Notes: generated by a model not told the origin, from the letters alone. DNA of 46,118 nucleotides from Methanobacteriota archaeon (GCA_018650165.1 JABIGM010000050.1:1-46118); one strand, 5' to 3'. Positions 8,701 through 19,406 are shown, counted from the stretch's first letter. Program-made: numbers and translations.

Positions 8701-9670
8701 CATCTACAAGATGGTCTTCCTTGAGGGCGATAGAAACCTGTAACTGTCCAATCTCATGATTGAGCCCTCCTTTGTCTCCGCCCATCGCTTCTGAAATTTG
8801 AGTTTCCAAATCACCGATACGGTCATCTAATCCAAGTAATACCTTTTCAGCTTCTTTCACAGACAAATCTAGATTTGCTGCCTCTGAAAGATACCTGGCT
8901 CGCTCATCGGAATGATACTTTATTTCTGCTTTTGCAGTCATATGGCGTGATTGCTGGAGAATAATATTGGCAGAATCGAATTGTTCTTTAGTTTCTTTAG
9001 CCTTTTCAGCGACTGCTTTTTCCTTGCCAAGGGTACTCAAACGGGCTTTCTGTTCATCTTCCACAAGAGATATGCGCTCTATGAAATCTTCAACTTGCCC
9101 TTTTTGACGGTCGGCCTTACGAATTTCATCATCATAGGAAGTAACGCCTGCGACTGAATCCAATACTTTTCGACGCTCTATTGCAGTCATACTGGAAAGG
9201 CGAGTTACATCGCCTTGTAAGACGATATTGTACCCGTCAGGTCGAGCGTTTGCATGACCCAGTATGCGATGAAATGATTTCTGGTTACTTTCTTCGCCGT
9301 TCAAAAGATAAGTTGAAACTGTATTATTCGAAGCAGTCAGCCTAACTTCACGTGTCATTCGAACTTCATCCATATCAAGTGGCAATCTTCTTCGCCCATT
9401 GGAGAGGGTAGGATTGGCGAATACAAGAGTGACTTTTGCATTTCTTGCTGGCCTGTTAGACTTACCGCCATTGAAGATGAGATCTTTGGAGTTTTGGGCA
9501 CGTAATACCTTTGCAGAACGGGCACCTAAGACGAATTGAACCGCGTCCCCACAATTGGATTTACCCGAACCATTCGGCCCTGTAATTGCAGTGAATCCAC
9601 GGTCAAATGGAATCACGGCTTCGCCCTTGAATGATTTGAAGTTTTCAACTTCTAATAATTTTAGATACAT
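5777..9670 (-). CDS. smc: chromosome segregation/condensation ATPase SMC
   Basis: 1297 residues from the ATG at 9670. An in-frame TTG 15 bases upstream gives a longer frame, but MYLKLLEVENFKSFKGE is the canonical SMC start and AGAGGG precedes it. Walker A GPNGSGKS lies at 31-38. Two long coiled coils flank a hinge around the middle (the AVGGGMNSVVVES and GGAMIGGSKQK segments). The C-terminal head has the signature LSGGEKS and Walker B FYYFDEVDQNLD. It forms the V-shaped dimer that, with ScpA and ScpB, organises and segregates DNA. After the head, about 112 residues form an acidic Glu/Ala-rich tail that ordinary SMC proteins lack. It is first in the smc-scpA-scpB operon and overlaps scpA by four bases. 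Confidence 0.96.
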   Translation of the reverse strand: MYLKLLEVENFKSFKGEAVIPFDRGFTAITGPNGSGKSNCGDAVQFVLGARSAKVLRAQNSKDLIFNGGKSNRPARNAKVTLVFANPTLSNGRRRLPLDMDEVRMTREVRLTASNNTVSTYLLNGEESNQKSFHRILGHANARPDGYNIVLQGDVTRLSSMTAIERRKVLDSVAGVTSYDDEIRKADRQKGQVEDFIERISLVEDEQKARLSTLGKEKAVAEKAKETKEQFDSANIILQQSRHMTAKAEIKYHSDERARYLSEAANLDLSVKEAEKVLLGLDDRIGDLETQISEAMGGDKGGLNHEIGQLQVSIALKEDHLVDAESADSEDKVTLEGLEEHITTAKTDLDSHESNLISAKESLAASKLAFEATEAIEAEIRESLENSGEATASLSRALSKANEHLELCREAVQNARLEADKVANQAEMIAEQLSAAEEAVDDASLAHDDLELQAEELGGANPENDRTALATELRNAQTAEGRLIDESSAVDKRLQDAERRLSSARIELDKRSGSNGMAPGAAAVMAARDRGELKGIIGTISELCAPKDSAHAEALATAVGGGMNSVVVESDQVAAEAMALLKSRKLGRATFLPLNKMQANRSSGKAAMIVRKPGVMGFAHELLDYDPRIATAVAYALRNTLVVDNIGTARRLMGGVRLVTLGGEITEPGGAMIGGSKQKMKAGFGGKIHGASEVEKLVSEVERLSLMAQTVAGALREARTRQNEIRIKLNSLAEDDQLIKVNTLKAELELAAKSLTKARGIATQLQNRLANLESEHVGKVALLEDTKQKLIEAEAARDAANEDLRESSPEGIRQRLLDAQTGRVEAEGAANKAQVTLDSGKEKSELLSQRLDSLTSRADEIQAGMAGREKAVNEWNESLIGEKKILDEKQAERSSLLEEHEGLETERKELVEERAEVRANANQKATSAINSRSLAEELTLSIAVRENSLADLLVEMADESIPVAEEDVDLPNVGDAQKSVNELRRKLDRFGDFNMLAIEQYDACKQRLDEMKGDFKVLQERRKRLIDITDKLENQRKTRLLATLKEVNENFKVVYNRLSNGGRGELFLENPEEPFKGGLDMWAQPRGKSNKSRLQGLSGGEKSMASLSLIFAIQDHDPSPFYYFDEVDQNLDVPNSKLIATECRNRSEAAQFIMVTLRKVSLELADHHIGITHGGDGCSRRIVDFNRERAIELGAQAEKEATTAADKNHSRIEEARIIDAEMPEVPEALPAPKSLGGLLNHIDEDDETEENGFEALSERADELSGEIEERQRLVSELLAEGEEADAEEEETEAETEV

Positions 9671-9693
9671 CCCTTTCCCTCTCAATCAAGGCT

Positions 9694-9706
9694 TTGAAAC
9701 CTTGAC
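9694..9706 (-). promoter_or_regulatory. 13-bp element upstream of smc, shared with tryptophan dioxygenase gene
   Basis: On the minus strand the sequence is GTCAAGGTTTCAA, lying 24-36 bases upstream of the smc ATG. The identical 13-mer lies at the identical distance upstream of the tryptophan dioxygenase ATG (39587-39599). The position fits an archaeal BRE/TATA region of a leaderless or short-leader transcript. Here it also forms half of a hairpin, TCAAGG-8 nt-CCTTGA (9686-9705). Confidence 0.5.
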
Positions 9707-9806
9707 CTCATCACCCCAAGGGCACGAGGGGGGTCTTGAAGGTTACGCGATTCACTCTCGCGAGGGGCTGTTTCTGAGAGAAGCAGATTGTAGCCGTGTC
9801 CAACCT

Positions 9807-10598
9807 TCAGGACGTAACTACGCCATTGTTACATCCGCGGCAGCCTTCTCCACTACAAAGATGGCAAGTTTTGCCCATACTTCCAGTGAAACTATCGCGC
9901 AAACCGCTTTCGAATTCGTCCTCGTATTCAGAAAGTCCTTGATGACCCCATAAATCGCGAACAGTCGTGTAGCGTGAAAGTCCTTTTTTGCTTCCTGCTT
10001 TGCCTAATGAACCAAGATTTCCACCCTTCTTGTAGGCTAGATCTATCTCGTGGATTTGACGATCTCTTTTACTGTCAGCTGATTCTTTTTGCTTTTTGTA
10101 ATTGACTCTATATTTAGGCCCTCTTAGAAGGAATACTCCAATCGCAAATACGCCGATTTGGACAGCGATTGGAGGCGCGGGGAATGGTAGCAATGCAGCC
10201 AAATCTTCAGAAGAGGCCCCCGGCAGTAAATCGAAACGGTCTGCTAGAGCAACGCCACAAAGCAACGCTCCTGCAACAATTGAAGCACGTCTGATTCGGA
10301 CAGCCCAGCGGCCCTTACGCGGCCATCTCATGAAAGAAGTTAGGAACATTACACATCCTTCGAGAGCTAACAATAGATCAGGTGCATCCCACACGCCAGG
10401 GGTGGTAACGCATTCGTTCAGGTCCCCTGAATCCAAATCTTTCTGTATTTCATCAGCATTACACCCTGGGTCGGCTAACCTTGCAAGAATCAACTTCTGT
10501 GGAGGGTCTAGGTTCATCAGCGCCCCGAATTCAACATTGGCAACAGAAATTGCAATCAGGGCCAAACCAATGATTGCTGCCAACTTCTTGATTAGGCC
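9807..10598 (-). CDS. small membrane protein with C-terminal DnaJ-like zinc motif
   Basis: 263 residues from the ATG at 10598 (MGLIKKLAAIIGLALIAISV, a membrane segment right at the start). An upstream in-frame ATG at 10649 would add 17 residues and cannot be excluded. About four hydrophobic segments are visible: residues ~5-22, one within DLLLALEGCVMFLTSFM, one within IVAGALLCGVALADRF and one within VQIGVFAIGVFLL. A basic cytoplasmic region follows. The last 20 residues carry CHLCSGEGCRGCNNG, a CxxC-x4-CxxC arrangement like half of a DnaJ zinc finger. No family was recognised. It diverges from nadB across 96 bases (45 if the ATG at 10649 is used). A role in membrane protein handling is only a guess from the zinc motif. 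Confidence 0.6.
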   Translation of the reverse strand, partial: GLIKKLAAIIGLALIAISVANVEFGALMNLDPPQKLILARLADPGCNADEIQKDLDSGDLNECVTTPGVWDAPDLLLALEGCVMFLTSFMRWPRKGRWAVRIRRASIVAGALLCGVALADRFDLLPGASSEDLAALLPFPAPPIAVQIGVFAIGVFLLRGPKYRVNYKKQKESADSKRDRQIHEIDLAYKKGGNLGSLGKAGSKKGLSRYTTVRDLWGHQGLSEYEDEFESGLRDSFTGSMGKTCHLCSGEGCRGCNNGVVTS

Positions 10599-10653
10599 CA
10601 TATTTAGCGTGAGTATGGCCAACTCCTTATTGATGCCGCACCTTTTCATGGGT

Positions 10654-10667
10654 CACATTTGAATGTG
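10654..10667. promoter_or_regulatory. palindrome between divergent nadB and membrane-protein genes
   Basis: CACATT-TG-AATGTG is a 6+6 perfect inverted repeat with a 2-bp centre. It lies 28-41 bases upstream of the nadB ATG and 56-69 bases upstream of the divergent ATG at 10598. This is where a dimeric regulator would act on nadB, or on both genes. No known operator was recognised. Confidence 0.4.
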
Positions 10668-10694
10668 TAAGGCTCCACGGCCAAACCGGCTATC

Positions 10695-12275
10695 ATGTCA
10701 AGAGTCGTCATCATTGGCAGTGGAATTGCAGGCCTATTTGCTGCACTGCGACTTGATAAGGCTGGCCATGAAGTCATAATTATCACTAAACAAAGGCCTG
10801 AAGATTCCTCAACGAATTGGGCACAAGGAGGGATTGCAGGAATTCTCGACAAGACTGATGGCGAAGGGATGGCTGCTCACATCAATGACACCTTAGCTTG
10901 CGGAGATGGAGTTTGCGACGAAGAGGTTGTTAGATGCGTCGTAGAAGAAGCAGGAGATCGAATTCGAGATTTACTTTCCATCGGTGTTGATTTCGAAAAA
11001 GATGGCACTGAATTTCATCTCGTAAAAGAAGGTGGCCACTCTACTAGACGGATTTTACATGCAAAGGATGCAACCGGTGCTGAAATTGAAAGAGCACTTA
11101 CAAATGCTGTAGACTCAAGTGATAATATCAGTTTGCGTCCTCACACATTGGGAGTAGACCTTATTCAAAGAACACATGGTAATCCTGAAGACGGAATAAA
11201 GGGGATATGGTGCCTAGATTTAGGCACCGGAAATATGAATGCTATTTCTGCGGATGCTGTACTTATTGCAACAGGTGGATGCGGTCTACTTTGGGAAAGA
11301 ACAACCAACCCATCCGTTGCTAGCGGAGATGGTTTAGCAATGGCTGTTCGAGCAGGTGCAGCCAGCAAAGATATGGCATACTTCCAATTCCATCCAACTG
11401 CTTTGATGGCAGGTAATGACAAACCATTTTTGATTACCGAAGCACTAAGGGGAGAGGGCGGAGTGCTCCTTGACAATGAAGGCCTGATTAAATATAGAGC
11501 GGGGCATGAACAGCCTGAAAAATATTCATTTACCCTAAAATCTTCCCATCATGGTAGCCTTGCAACAAGAGATGTTGTGGCACGTGCTTGTGACCAAAGA
11601 ATGAAAGTAACTGGTGCAGATAATGTTTGGTTAGTCACAGACCACCTAGACAAGACCAAATTGCATAATCACTTTCCAAATATCGAATCTAAATTGAATG
11701 AATACGGATTATCCCTAGGTGTCGACCCGCTACCGGTTGCTCCGGCTGCACACTACATGGTTGGCGGACTATCTGTGGATATCGATGGAAAAGTATTGAT
11801 GGAAAATGGAAATGAAATTCCGGGGCTATATGGTATTGGTGAAGTTGCTTGTACTGGAATGCATGGTGCAAACCGACTAGCTTCAAACAGTTTACTGGAA
11901 GCGGTTGTTTTTGCAAACCGTGCTGCTGACCACTTTATTGCTAGACCAAATAATAACCTCGAGGACGTTCCTTCATGGAGAGCAGAGGGTATGACCAAAC
12001 TGGAAGAACACGCCCCCTTGGTTAGAGATTTAGAAACACTGAGGAAAACGATGACTGACGATGTAGGAATTGTCAGGAATTTTAGTCGGCTCCAAAGGGC
12101 TAAGAGGATGCTTGAATTACTTTCGATAGAAGTTGATCTAATCTGGACAAAAAGTCTACCTTCTAGAGAATTGGTAGAACTTCGAAATTTGATTCTTGTA
12201 GCGACCCATATCACCGAAGATGCGATTAGAAGAACTGAAAATCGTGGACTCCACTATAACAAAGACCTCATTTGA
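10695..12275 (+). CDS. nadB: L-aspartate oxidase
   Basis: Oxidises L-aspartate to iminoaspartate, the first step of de novo NAD synthesis, using FAD. 526 residues, normal length. Seen: N-terminal dinucleotide fold GSGIAG at residues 8-13; STNWAQGGIAG, typical of the fumarate reductase/succinate dehydrogenase flavoprotein superfamily; GGHSTRRILHAKDATG; FQFHPTAL; the RGEGG loop; and the C-terminal FAD segment GMHGANRLASNSLLEA. The NadB signature arginines (TRRIL, and ALRGEGG) are present. These, with the soluble single-gene context, favour NadB over a succinate dehydrogenase flavoprotein. Its last eight bases overlap the convergent panE end. nadA and nadC are not in the window. Confidence 0.94.
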   Translation: MSRVVIIGSGIAGLFAALRLDKAGHEVIIITKQRPEDSSTNWAQGGIAGILDKTDGEGMAAHINDTLACGDGVCDEEVVRCVVEEAGDRIRDLLSIGVDFEKDGTEFHLVKEGGHSTRRILHAKDATGAEIERALTNAVDSSDNISLRPHTLGVDLIQRTHGNPEDGIKGIWCLDLGTGNMNAISADAVLIATGGCGLLWERTTNPSVASGDGLAMAVRAGAASKDMAYFQFHPTALMAGNDKPFLITEALRGEGGVLLDNEGLIKYRAGHEQPEKYSFTLKSSHHGSLATRDVVARACDQRMKVTGADNVWLVTDHLDKTKLHNHFPNIESKLNEYGLSLGVDPLPVAPAAHYMVGGLSVDIDGKVLMENGNEIPGLYGIGEVACTGMHGANRLASNSLLEAVVFANRAADHFIARPNNNLEDVPSWRAEGMTKLEEHAPLVRDLETLRKTMTDDVGIVRNFSRLQRAKRMLELLSIEVDLIWTKSLPSRELVELRNLILVATHITEDAIRRTENRGLHYNKDLI

Positions 12276-13158
12276 GGGCTTTTATCTGTGAAAGGAGCAT
12301 GCCATTAAGCGGTGTTGGGATACCAAGTGATTCACCTCGGGAAACGACCTGCCCACATAACATATCGATTTCAGTCTCTCTTCCTGCTTTGACATCTACC
12401 AACATCGAGCACAGGTTTTCAGATGTAGAATCCAATACTGAATGGAGTTTTGCTAATAACTGATGATCTTCGTCGATTGAAACTCCTAATGCACGTGCAA
12501 TATTTGCTGCCTCTATCATTGTTGATTCCGATTGAGAAAGTAGAGGCTCTTTGCGCAATTCTCCATTTTTTACTCCACAAATTGCTGCCAGTGGGTTGAT
12601 TGCAACATTTAGCAGTAACTTATTCCATAATATCGAAGATACTTCTTCAGCATATGATGCATTAAGACAGGATAGCGTTTCCTCAAATTCCTTTCCTTTG
12701 GGTCCACCTACTATCAGGCTACCTTTTCCCACCCATTCAATGCAACCGGGGTTGATTCGAGTTACTGCATTTGTAGTAACGCCAACCGCAGCATTTTCAA
12801 ACACATTTTCCTTTAAAATCTCCAAGTTTCCAAGGCCATTTTGTAGTGAAAGAACCGGCCCATTTGTTAGAAAAGAAGCCAATTCAGCAAGCCTCCGAGT
12901 GTCTTTTGATTTGCTAGTAATAATGACTTGATCGCAGGTATCTTTGAGCGAAGGATGAATTCCGACTTCATCGAGACTAACTGTCCAATCCTTTGAGTCG
13001 ATACTCAACTCGGGGTGTCCGTTCACTACCAAACCAGAAATTGCTAGCATGGCACCATGCTCACCTCGCGCATGCACAAGCACGTCATAGCCAGAAACTA
13101 CCAACTTTGCTGCGACTAGGCTGCCGATAGCACCGGCGCCCAATACTGCAACCCTCAT
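12268..13158 (-). CDS. panE: 2-dehydropantoate 2-reductase (ketopantoate reductase)
   Basis: Reduces ketopantoate to pantoate with NADPH, for coenzyme A synthesis. 296 residues from the ATG at 13158. A GTG six bases upstream is also in frame, but GAGGTG stands at the right distance from the ATG. N-terminal Rossmann motif GAGAIG (residues 7-12), then LQNGLGN, the catalytic-lysine region WNKLLLNVAINPLAAICG, and the C-terminal SMLVDVKAGRETEID typical of PanE/ApbA. It starts two bases after the stop of the protease-like membrane protein, so the pair forms an operon. The tail overlaps nadB by eight bases (convergent). The ApbA family includes other ketoacid reductases, so the exact substrate is likely but not certain. 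Confidence 0.88.
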   Translation of the reverse strand: MRVAVLGAGAIGSLVAAKLVVSGYDVLVHARGEHGAMLAISGLVVNGHPELSIDSKDWTVSLDEVGIHPSLKDTCDQVIITSKSKDTRRLAELASFLTNGPVLSLQNGLGNLEILKENVFENAAVGVTTNAVTRINPGCIEWVGKGSLIVGGPKGKEFEETLSCLNASYAEEVSSILWNKLLLNVAINPLAAICGVKNGELRKEPLLSQSESTMIEAANIARALGVSIDEDHQLLAKLHSVLDSTSENLCSMLVDVKAGRETEIDMLCGQVVSRGESLGIPTPLNGMLLSQIKALK

Positions 13159-13160
13159 AC

Positions 13161-15557
13161 TCACACCTCGTGATTAACTAAGTGGAGGATGGTTTCGCCA
13201 TCATTTAATTCAAACCACGAAAATGATACACCGGTCGTTGGAGCTACTGCTGAAACTGTTGTAATAATTCCAGATTCCAACACTATATCATTAGAAATGT
13301 CCCATTGAGGTCCATTTCCATCAAATTCAATATTCAAGGAAATATTATTTGAGGTTGGGTTTTCAACTACAAATTCGTCATCAATAATTTCAACAGATCC
13401 CAACCAATGCTGTGTTCGACTATCGCCTTGCCCTATAATTAGCGGTGGACCATCGATTACTGAGTAATTAACCGGGGTAAAAGTCTGTTCGCAATCTACA
13501 ATGGATGAGCCAACTGGAGCATAGAGGGTAATTGTATCATTTTGATTAGCTAATTGATTGACGGCCAATGGAATAATTGATAGATTCCAATTACGTGTTT
13601 CATTAACGGAGGTTAGTGGAGGTGAGGGTGTGCCTAATCCCAAACAGTTCCCTACATGGTTTAGAGCCAAAATCGATTGACTGAACATTAAATTATCAGT
13701 TGTCAAATCAACACCTTCACTTGGAATTGTAACAAACCGCTGATAATTATATCCTGCTTTGTAAGGTGCATCTCCCAGATAAAAAATATGCCCATCAAGC
13801 CAAGCCATATCATCGCCAGAAAGGCTGTCCAAACAGATTTCAGATTGGCCTTTTTCCACTGTAAGGTTTCCAGTTGTATTGACATCATCCCAAGTGGAGT
13901 AATCAGATATTGGAGGTAAGTTGAGTGATTCTGTCTGTCCAACATGTAATTCAATACATGCTTTAGGATCATCTAAGTCGCCATTAAATTGCCACTCGCC
14001 AACCGGATAATTGGTTTGATCTGGAATCACATTGTGAATGATTAGTTCATCGCCAATATTCCAAATAAATTCAAGCGCTGTTGTATTCCAACTCTCATTC
14101 CATGCAAAGTTGAATTGCAGTTTGACTTCTTCACTCGGATTTACGGTTCCAAAACAACCAGGACCGCTCGTCCCGTCGCCCGGGACGTTATTAGTTCCTG
14201 AATCACAATCGGGAACAGATAATGAGATATTGTTGCCAAATAAACCACCGTGCAAGGTTATAATCCAGTCTTGTGCAATAAGTGAGGGATTGCTTACAAC
14301 TATTGTTTGATTGAACCACCCATCCTCAATTACCAAATTTTGTTCATCCACACTCCAAGAAAGGTCTTGATCCCAATCATCTACTTCGTGGAATGTAATC
14401 TGAGCGGGCAATGCAAACATAAATGCCATGAATAATATCATTCCAATTCTCCTATGATCTTTGTCAGGTAACCCCTTGAAGTCATCCAATACAATTGGCA
14501 GACGAGGGTCACTTCCCTTAGTAATCAGTAGAGATGCACACAATGCAACCACTGGAACCCATAGACTCCATTCTGAAAATGCTCCAAACAGGAAGGCAAA
14601 CAGTAGAACTACCAGCAACAACATCACTTGTGTTGAACCAGACCTTGCTTCTGGAATGCCCATCCTTGCGATTAAAATTCTTCCACCTGGGAATGTAGGT
14701 ATTGGAAGAAGTGCAATCCATCCGAAAAAGGACAACGTAAGGCCTGCACGGGTCAATGGATGCGCCCATGATGTTTTGAGCACCAGCAACGAATCTCCTT
14801 CGAAATTCAGTCCGAGTAAATTCAGCAATAATGGTAATTCAATCGCCAGCGGTGAAGCGGTTAATGGAACCACATCTGGAGTTAATTCAAGACCAACGAG
14901 GGCGAGAATCATTCCAAGAATAATCATCACTAGCGGGACAGACAAGGCAGAGTTGCCCATTGAGCTACGATCTGGCCAGAGCCTAGCATCACTACGGGGC
15001 AATGATGCGAAACCAATGATTCCAAACGGCCACCAAATAATTCCGGGGCCCGGTAGGGGAAACAAATGTGGAAGGTGTACACCGCTCTTTGCTGCAACCC
15101 ATTTTTGGGTGAATGATGCGATAACTAATACTGCAAAAATTGGCAACGAATATCCTAGAAGCGCATCTAGTGAAGCGTTTTCAACAAACCAACCACCAGA
15201 AGGTCGCCCTGAACTCATCCACTTTTCAGCCGCATAGATTGTTGTCAATAATGAGATAATCCACATTGAAATGACAAAACGCATCGATGGCCACTGATTA
15301 CGAGGGTCTGGGATCAGTTGTAGAATCCACGGTTCGTCAGGGTAAAGACGGGCACTGTATCCTAATTCCTTCAAATGTTGATTAATTGTTTCAAGAACTT
15401 CATGCATGTCTTCGTCTTCTTTTTCGGAAACTAAGTAAGTAGGAGTTCGACCACCTATGTCTTCCATAACGTAACAGTGCCTCGAAAGAATTCTATGGAA
15501 TAACTCACGTTGATTCCATGAAACTTTATGAGCAGAAATTACTTCATCTTCCGACAT
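13161..15557 (-). CDS. site-2-protease-like membrane protein, catalytic residues lost
   Basis: 798 residues from the ATG at 15557, which has GGGAG upstream; an earlier in-frame TTG at 15599 lacks such support. After a soluble N-terminal ~90 residues come about eight membrane segments (about residues 90-390). The order resembles M50 proteases of the EGY/archaeal S2P group, including an HPLTRAGLTLSFFGWIALLP segment. At the place expected for HExxH the sequence reads ASFTQ, and the LDGGH-type aspartate motif reads FPGGR, so zinc ligands and catalytic residues are gone. Residues ~400-798 form a large extracytoplasmic beta-rich region with many N-glycosylation-type sequons. Likely a non-catalytic binding or chaperone protein, comparable in logic to iRhoms (inference). 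It is operonic with panE and follows the atp operon. Confidence 0.7.
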   Translation of the reverse strand: MSEDEVISAHKVSWNQRELFHRILSRHCYVMEDIGGRTPTYLVSEKEDEDMHEVLETINQHLKELGYSARLYPDEPWILQLIPDPRNQWPSMRFVISMWIISLLTTIYAAEKWMSSGRPSGGWFVENASLDALLGYSLPIFAVLVIASFTQKWVAAKSGVHLPHLFPLPGPGIIWWPFGIIGFASLPRSDARLWPDRSSMGNSALSVPLVMIILGMILALVGLELTPDVVPLTASPLAIELPLLLNLLGLNFEGDSLLVLKTSWAHPLTRAGLTLSFFGWIALLPIPTFPGGRILIARMGIPEARSGSTQVMLLLVVLLFAFLFGAFSEWSLWVPVVALCASLLITKGSDPRLPIVLDDFKGLPDKDHRRIGMILFMAFMFALPAQITFHEVDDWDQDLSWSVDEQNLVIEDGWFNQTIVVSNPSLIAQDWIITLHGGLFGNNISLSVPDCDSGTNNVPGDGTSGPGCFGTVNPSEEVKLQFNFAWNESWNTTALEFIWNIGDELIIHNVIPDQTNYPVGEWQFNGDLDDPKACIELHVGQTESLNLPPISDYSTWDDVNTTGNLTVEKGQSEICLDSLSGDDMAWLDGHIFYLGDAPYKAGYNYQRFVTIPSEGVDLTTDNLMFSQSILALNHVGNCLGLGTPSPPLTSVNETRNWNLSIIPLAVNQLANQNDTITLYAPVGSSIVDCEQTFTPVNYSVIDGPPLIIGQGDSRTQHWLGSVEIIDDEFVVENPTSNNISLNIEFDGNGPQWDISNDIVLESGIITTVSAVAPTTGVSFSWFELNDGETILHLVNHEV

Positions 15558-15612
15558 AGAAAATTCTCCCACTATTCTTGGGGGTACACCCAACCTCAAT
15601 GAATGAATCGGG

Positions 15613-15621
15613 TATAAATTA
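15613..15621 (-). promoter_or_regulatory. TATA-like box for the protease-like gene
   Basis: On the minus strand the region reads TAATTTATA, a good archaeal TATA box, just after the atpD stop codon and about 56 bases before the ATG at 15557. A start site about 25 bases further on would leave a ~30-base leader containing the GGGAG ribosome site. This suggests the gene can be transcribed separately from the atp operon. Confidence 0.45.
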
Positions 15622-15623
15622 AA

Positions 15624-16241
15624 TCACTTATTCTTGAAACGCTTCAAACGGAATGTCTCTTCGCGCTCCATTTCTTCAAGACGAAGTTGAATGAAAACAC
15701 GTGCTTCTTCAAGTTCAGGAATAACCTTGAACTCAAGTGCATTTACTCGCCTCTTAGTAGCTTCAATCTCAGCCAGTAGACGCTTTAGAGTCGCTTCCAT
15801 CTCAGCGGCCTTTACCATTCTCTCAATCAAATTACCAAATGAGTCAGCTGCTTCATCGATATATGGGGATGAACCGGTAAAACCAATCGATCTCTCACCG
15901 AAAGCCTGCTTCAAATTGGAACCTGAAACTGAAGGAACAACTACGCCCATGATATTTCGGCGTTCGACTTCGACCTCAGGAGCCGCAGAGTTAGCAATTG
16001 CTGCTGAGCGAACCTTGAGCCCGCCTTCAATAGCATTAGCCAAGTCAATACGCTGCTTTGCCAGACGATATGTGTCGGTAAGTTCCCTCTTAGCCTCAAT
16101 CATTTCAGCCAATAATTTACGGAATTCGTGAAACAGACCATCACGCTTCATTTTGAGAAGTTTGTATCCGTTCTTGGTTTGCTTAATGCGCCCCTTAAGT
16201 TTAATCAGTTCACTACGTGTTGGTTTTATGTCAAGTGCCAT
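15624..16241 (-). CDS. atpD: A-type ATP synthase subunit D
   Basis: Central-stalk subunit that rotates inside the A3B3 head. 205 residues from the ATG at 16241, which has AAGGAG nine bases upstream; a TTG nine bases earlier is less likely. The protein opens ALDIKPTRSELIKLKGRI, the family N-terminus, and consists of two long helices at the ends (KQTKNGYKLLKMKRDGLFHE and a C-terminal coiled segment with LEFKVIPELEEARVFIQLRL). Last gene of atpHIKECFABD, 33 bases after atpB. Cytoplasmic. Confidence 0.95.
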   Translation of the reverse strand: MALDIKPTRSELIKLKGRIKQTKNGYKLLKMKRDGLFHEFRKLLAEMIEAKRELTDTYRLAKQRIDLANAIEGGLKVRSAAIANSAAPEVEVERRNIMGVVVPSVSGSNLKQAFGERSIGFTGSSPYIDEAADSFGNLIERMVKAAEMEATLKRLLAEIEATKRRVNALEFKVIPELEEARVFIQLRLEEMEREETFRLKRFKNK

Positions 16242-16274
16242 AAATTTCAACTCCTTCTATTCGGTATAGTAAAC

Positions 16275-17654
16275 TCACTCACGGTTGTCCGGATGGTACT
16301 TGTCAATCCATTTTTGGTCTAGGCGAACTAGATATTTGGTATCAATACCAGCCATCAAAGTCCAGCATAGGTCTAATGTTTCTCCAATTGAACGATCTTC
16401 ATAACGAGATTGTCGAAGGAATTTGTCTTCGAATACGCCTGAGAACTCTAGGAGTTGCTTATCACGTTCGTTTAGTGCATCTTCACCAACAATTGCCACT
16501 AGACCACGTAGTTCGCGGCCTTGTGCATATGCTGCATACATCTGGTCAGAAACCGACTTGTGATCTTCACGAGTGGTCTTTTCCCCAATACACGAACCCA
16601 TTAGACGGGAAAGTGATGGTAGAACGTTGATTGGCGGATAGATACCTGCTTGGTGTAATTCTCGAGAGATAACAATCTGGCCTTCAGTAATATATCCTGA
16701 AAGGTCAGGAATCGGGTGAGTAATATCGTCACCAGGCATGGTTAGAATTGGGAATTGAGTTATTGAACCCTTCTTTCCTTTAACTAATCCTGCTCGCTCG
16801 TAAAGCATTGCTAAGTCAGTGTACATGTAACCAGGATATCCACGACGTCCTGGAACTTCTTCACGTGCTGCACCAATTTGGCGCAGAGCATCACAATAGT
16901 TTGTCATGTCAGTATAGATAACCAGTACGTGGTAATCTTTCTCGAAAGCAAGGTACTCCGCTGCAGTTAATGCAAGACGCGGTGTAATAATTCGCTCAAC
17001 GGCAGGGTCATCCGCTAAGTTAACGAATAAAACCGCACTTTCAAGCGCACCAGTTCTCTCAAGATCGGCACGGAAGAAATTGTATTCTTCAGCAGTGATT
17101 CCCATAGCACAGAATACTACAATGAATTCTTCGTCAGACGCAGTTAACTTTGCTTGACGAGCAATTTGCAATGCGATATCATTGTGTGGTAGACCTGATG
17201 CTGAGAAAATTGGCAACTTCTGTCCACGAACCAATGAAGTACAACAGTCGATAGCTGAGATTCCAGTTTGAATGAAATCGTGCGGACTACGGCGGCTGTA
17301 AGGATTGATCGCTGCACCAATAATGTCTGATGACTCTTCTGCAACAATATCTGGGCCACCGTCACGTGGGCGGCCTGCACCGTCAAGAATACGACCGATT
17401 AAATCAGTCGAAACCGGGAGTTTGAAAACATCTCCCATGAAGGTAACACCTGATTCTCTGTCGATTTTTGCAGTTCCTTCGAATACCTGTACGATAACTA
17501 AATCATCAGATGTATCGAGTACTTGTCCGTTCTTAATTGTCCCATTGGATAATCGTAGTGATACGATTTCACCAAAGGCGACAGGCTCTGTCTTATTCAA
17601 GAAAACTAGAGGTCCCTTGACGTCTGTAATTGTTCTATATTCTTTTCCAGTCAT
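16275..17654 (-). CDS. atpB: A-type ATP synthase subunit B (non-catalytic)
   Basis: 459 residues. Regulatory, nucleotide-binding but non-catalytic partner of subunit A in the A3B3 head. It lacks a P-loop at the expected site: the segment reads [20 protein letters not shown], the usual B-subunit form. Other marks are [20 protein letters not shown] and [20 protein letters not shown], both strongly conserved. Length is standard and no intein is present. A GGGGGAG site precedes the ATG, 12 bases after atpA. Confidence 0.97.
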   Translation of the reverse strand: MTGKEYRTITDVKGPLVFLNKTEPVAFGEIVSLRLSNGTIKNGQVLDTSDDLVIVQVFEGTAKIDRESGVTFMGDVFKLPVSTDLIGRILDGAGRPRDGGPDIVAEESSDIIGAAINPYSRRSPHDFIQTGISAIDCCTSLVRGQKLPIFSASGLPHNDIALQIARQAKLTASDEEFIVVFCAMGITAEEYNFFRADLERTGALESAVLFVNLADDPAVERIITPRLALTAAEYLAFEKDYHVLVIYTDMTNYCDALRQIGAAREEVPGRRGYPGYMYTDLAMLYERAGLVKGKKGSITQFPILTMPGDDITHPIPDLSGYITEGQIVISRELHQAGIYPPINVLPSLSRLMGSCIGEKTTREDHKSVSDQMYAAYAQGRELRGLVAIVGEDALNERDKQLLEFSGVFEDKFLRQSRYEDRSIGETLDLCWTLMAGIDTKYLVRLDQKWIDKYHPDNRE

Positions 17655-17666
17655 GATTACTCCCCC

Positions 17667-19406
<1,740 letters not shown>

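Noticed and set aside
9671..9685. Longer smc start at an in-frame TTG (9685)
   Set aside because: The ATG at 9670 gives the canonical SMC N-terminus and has AGAGGG upstream; the TTG lies in the hairpin region.
14461..15237. 258-codon open frame on the plus strand
   Set aside because: Opposite the protease-like gene, no ribosome site, composition dominated by reverse-complement bias.
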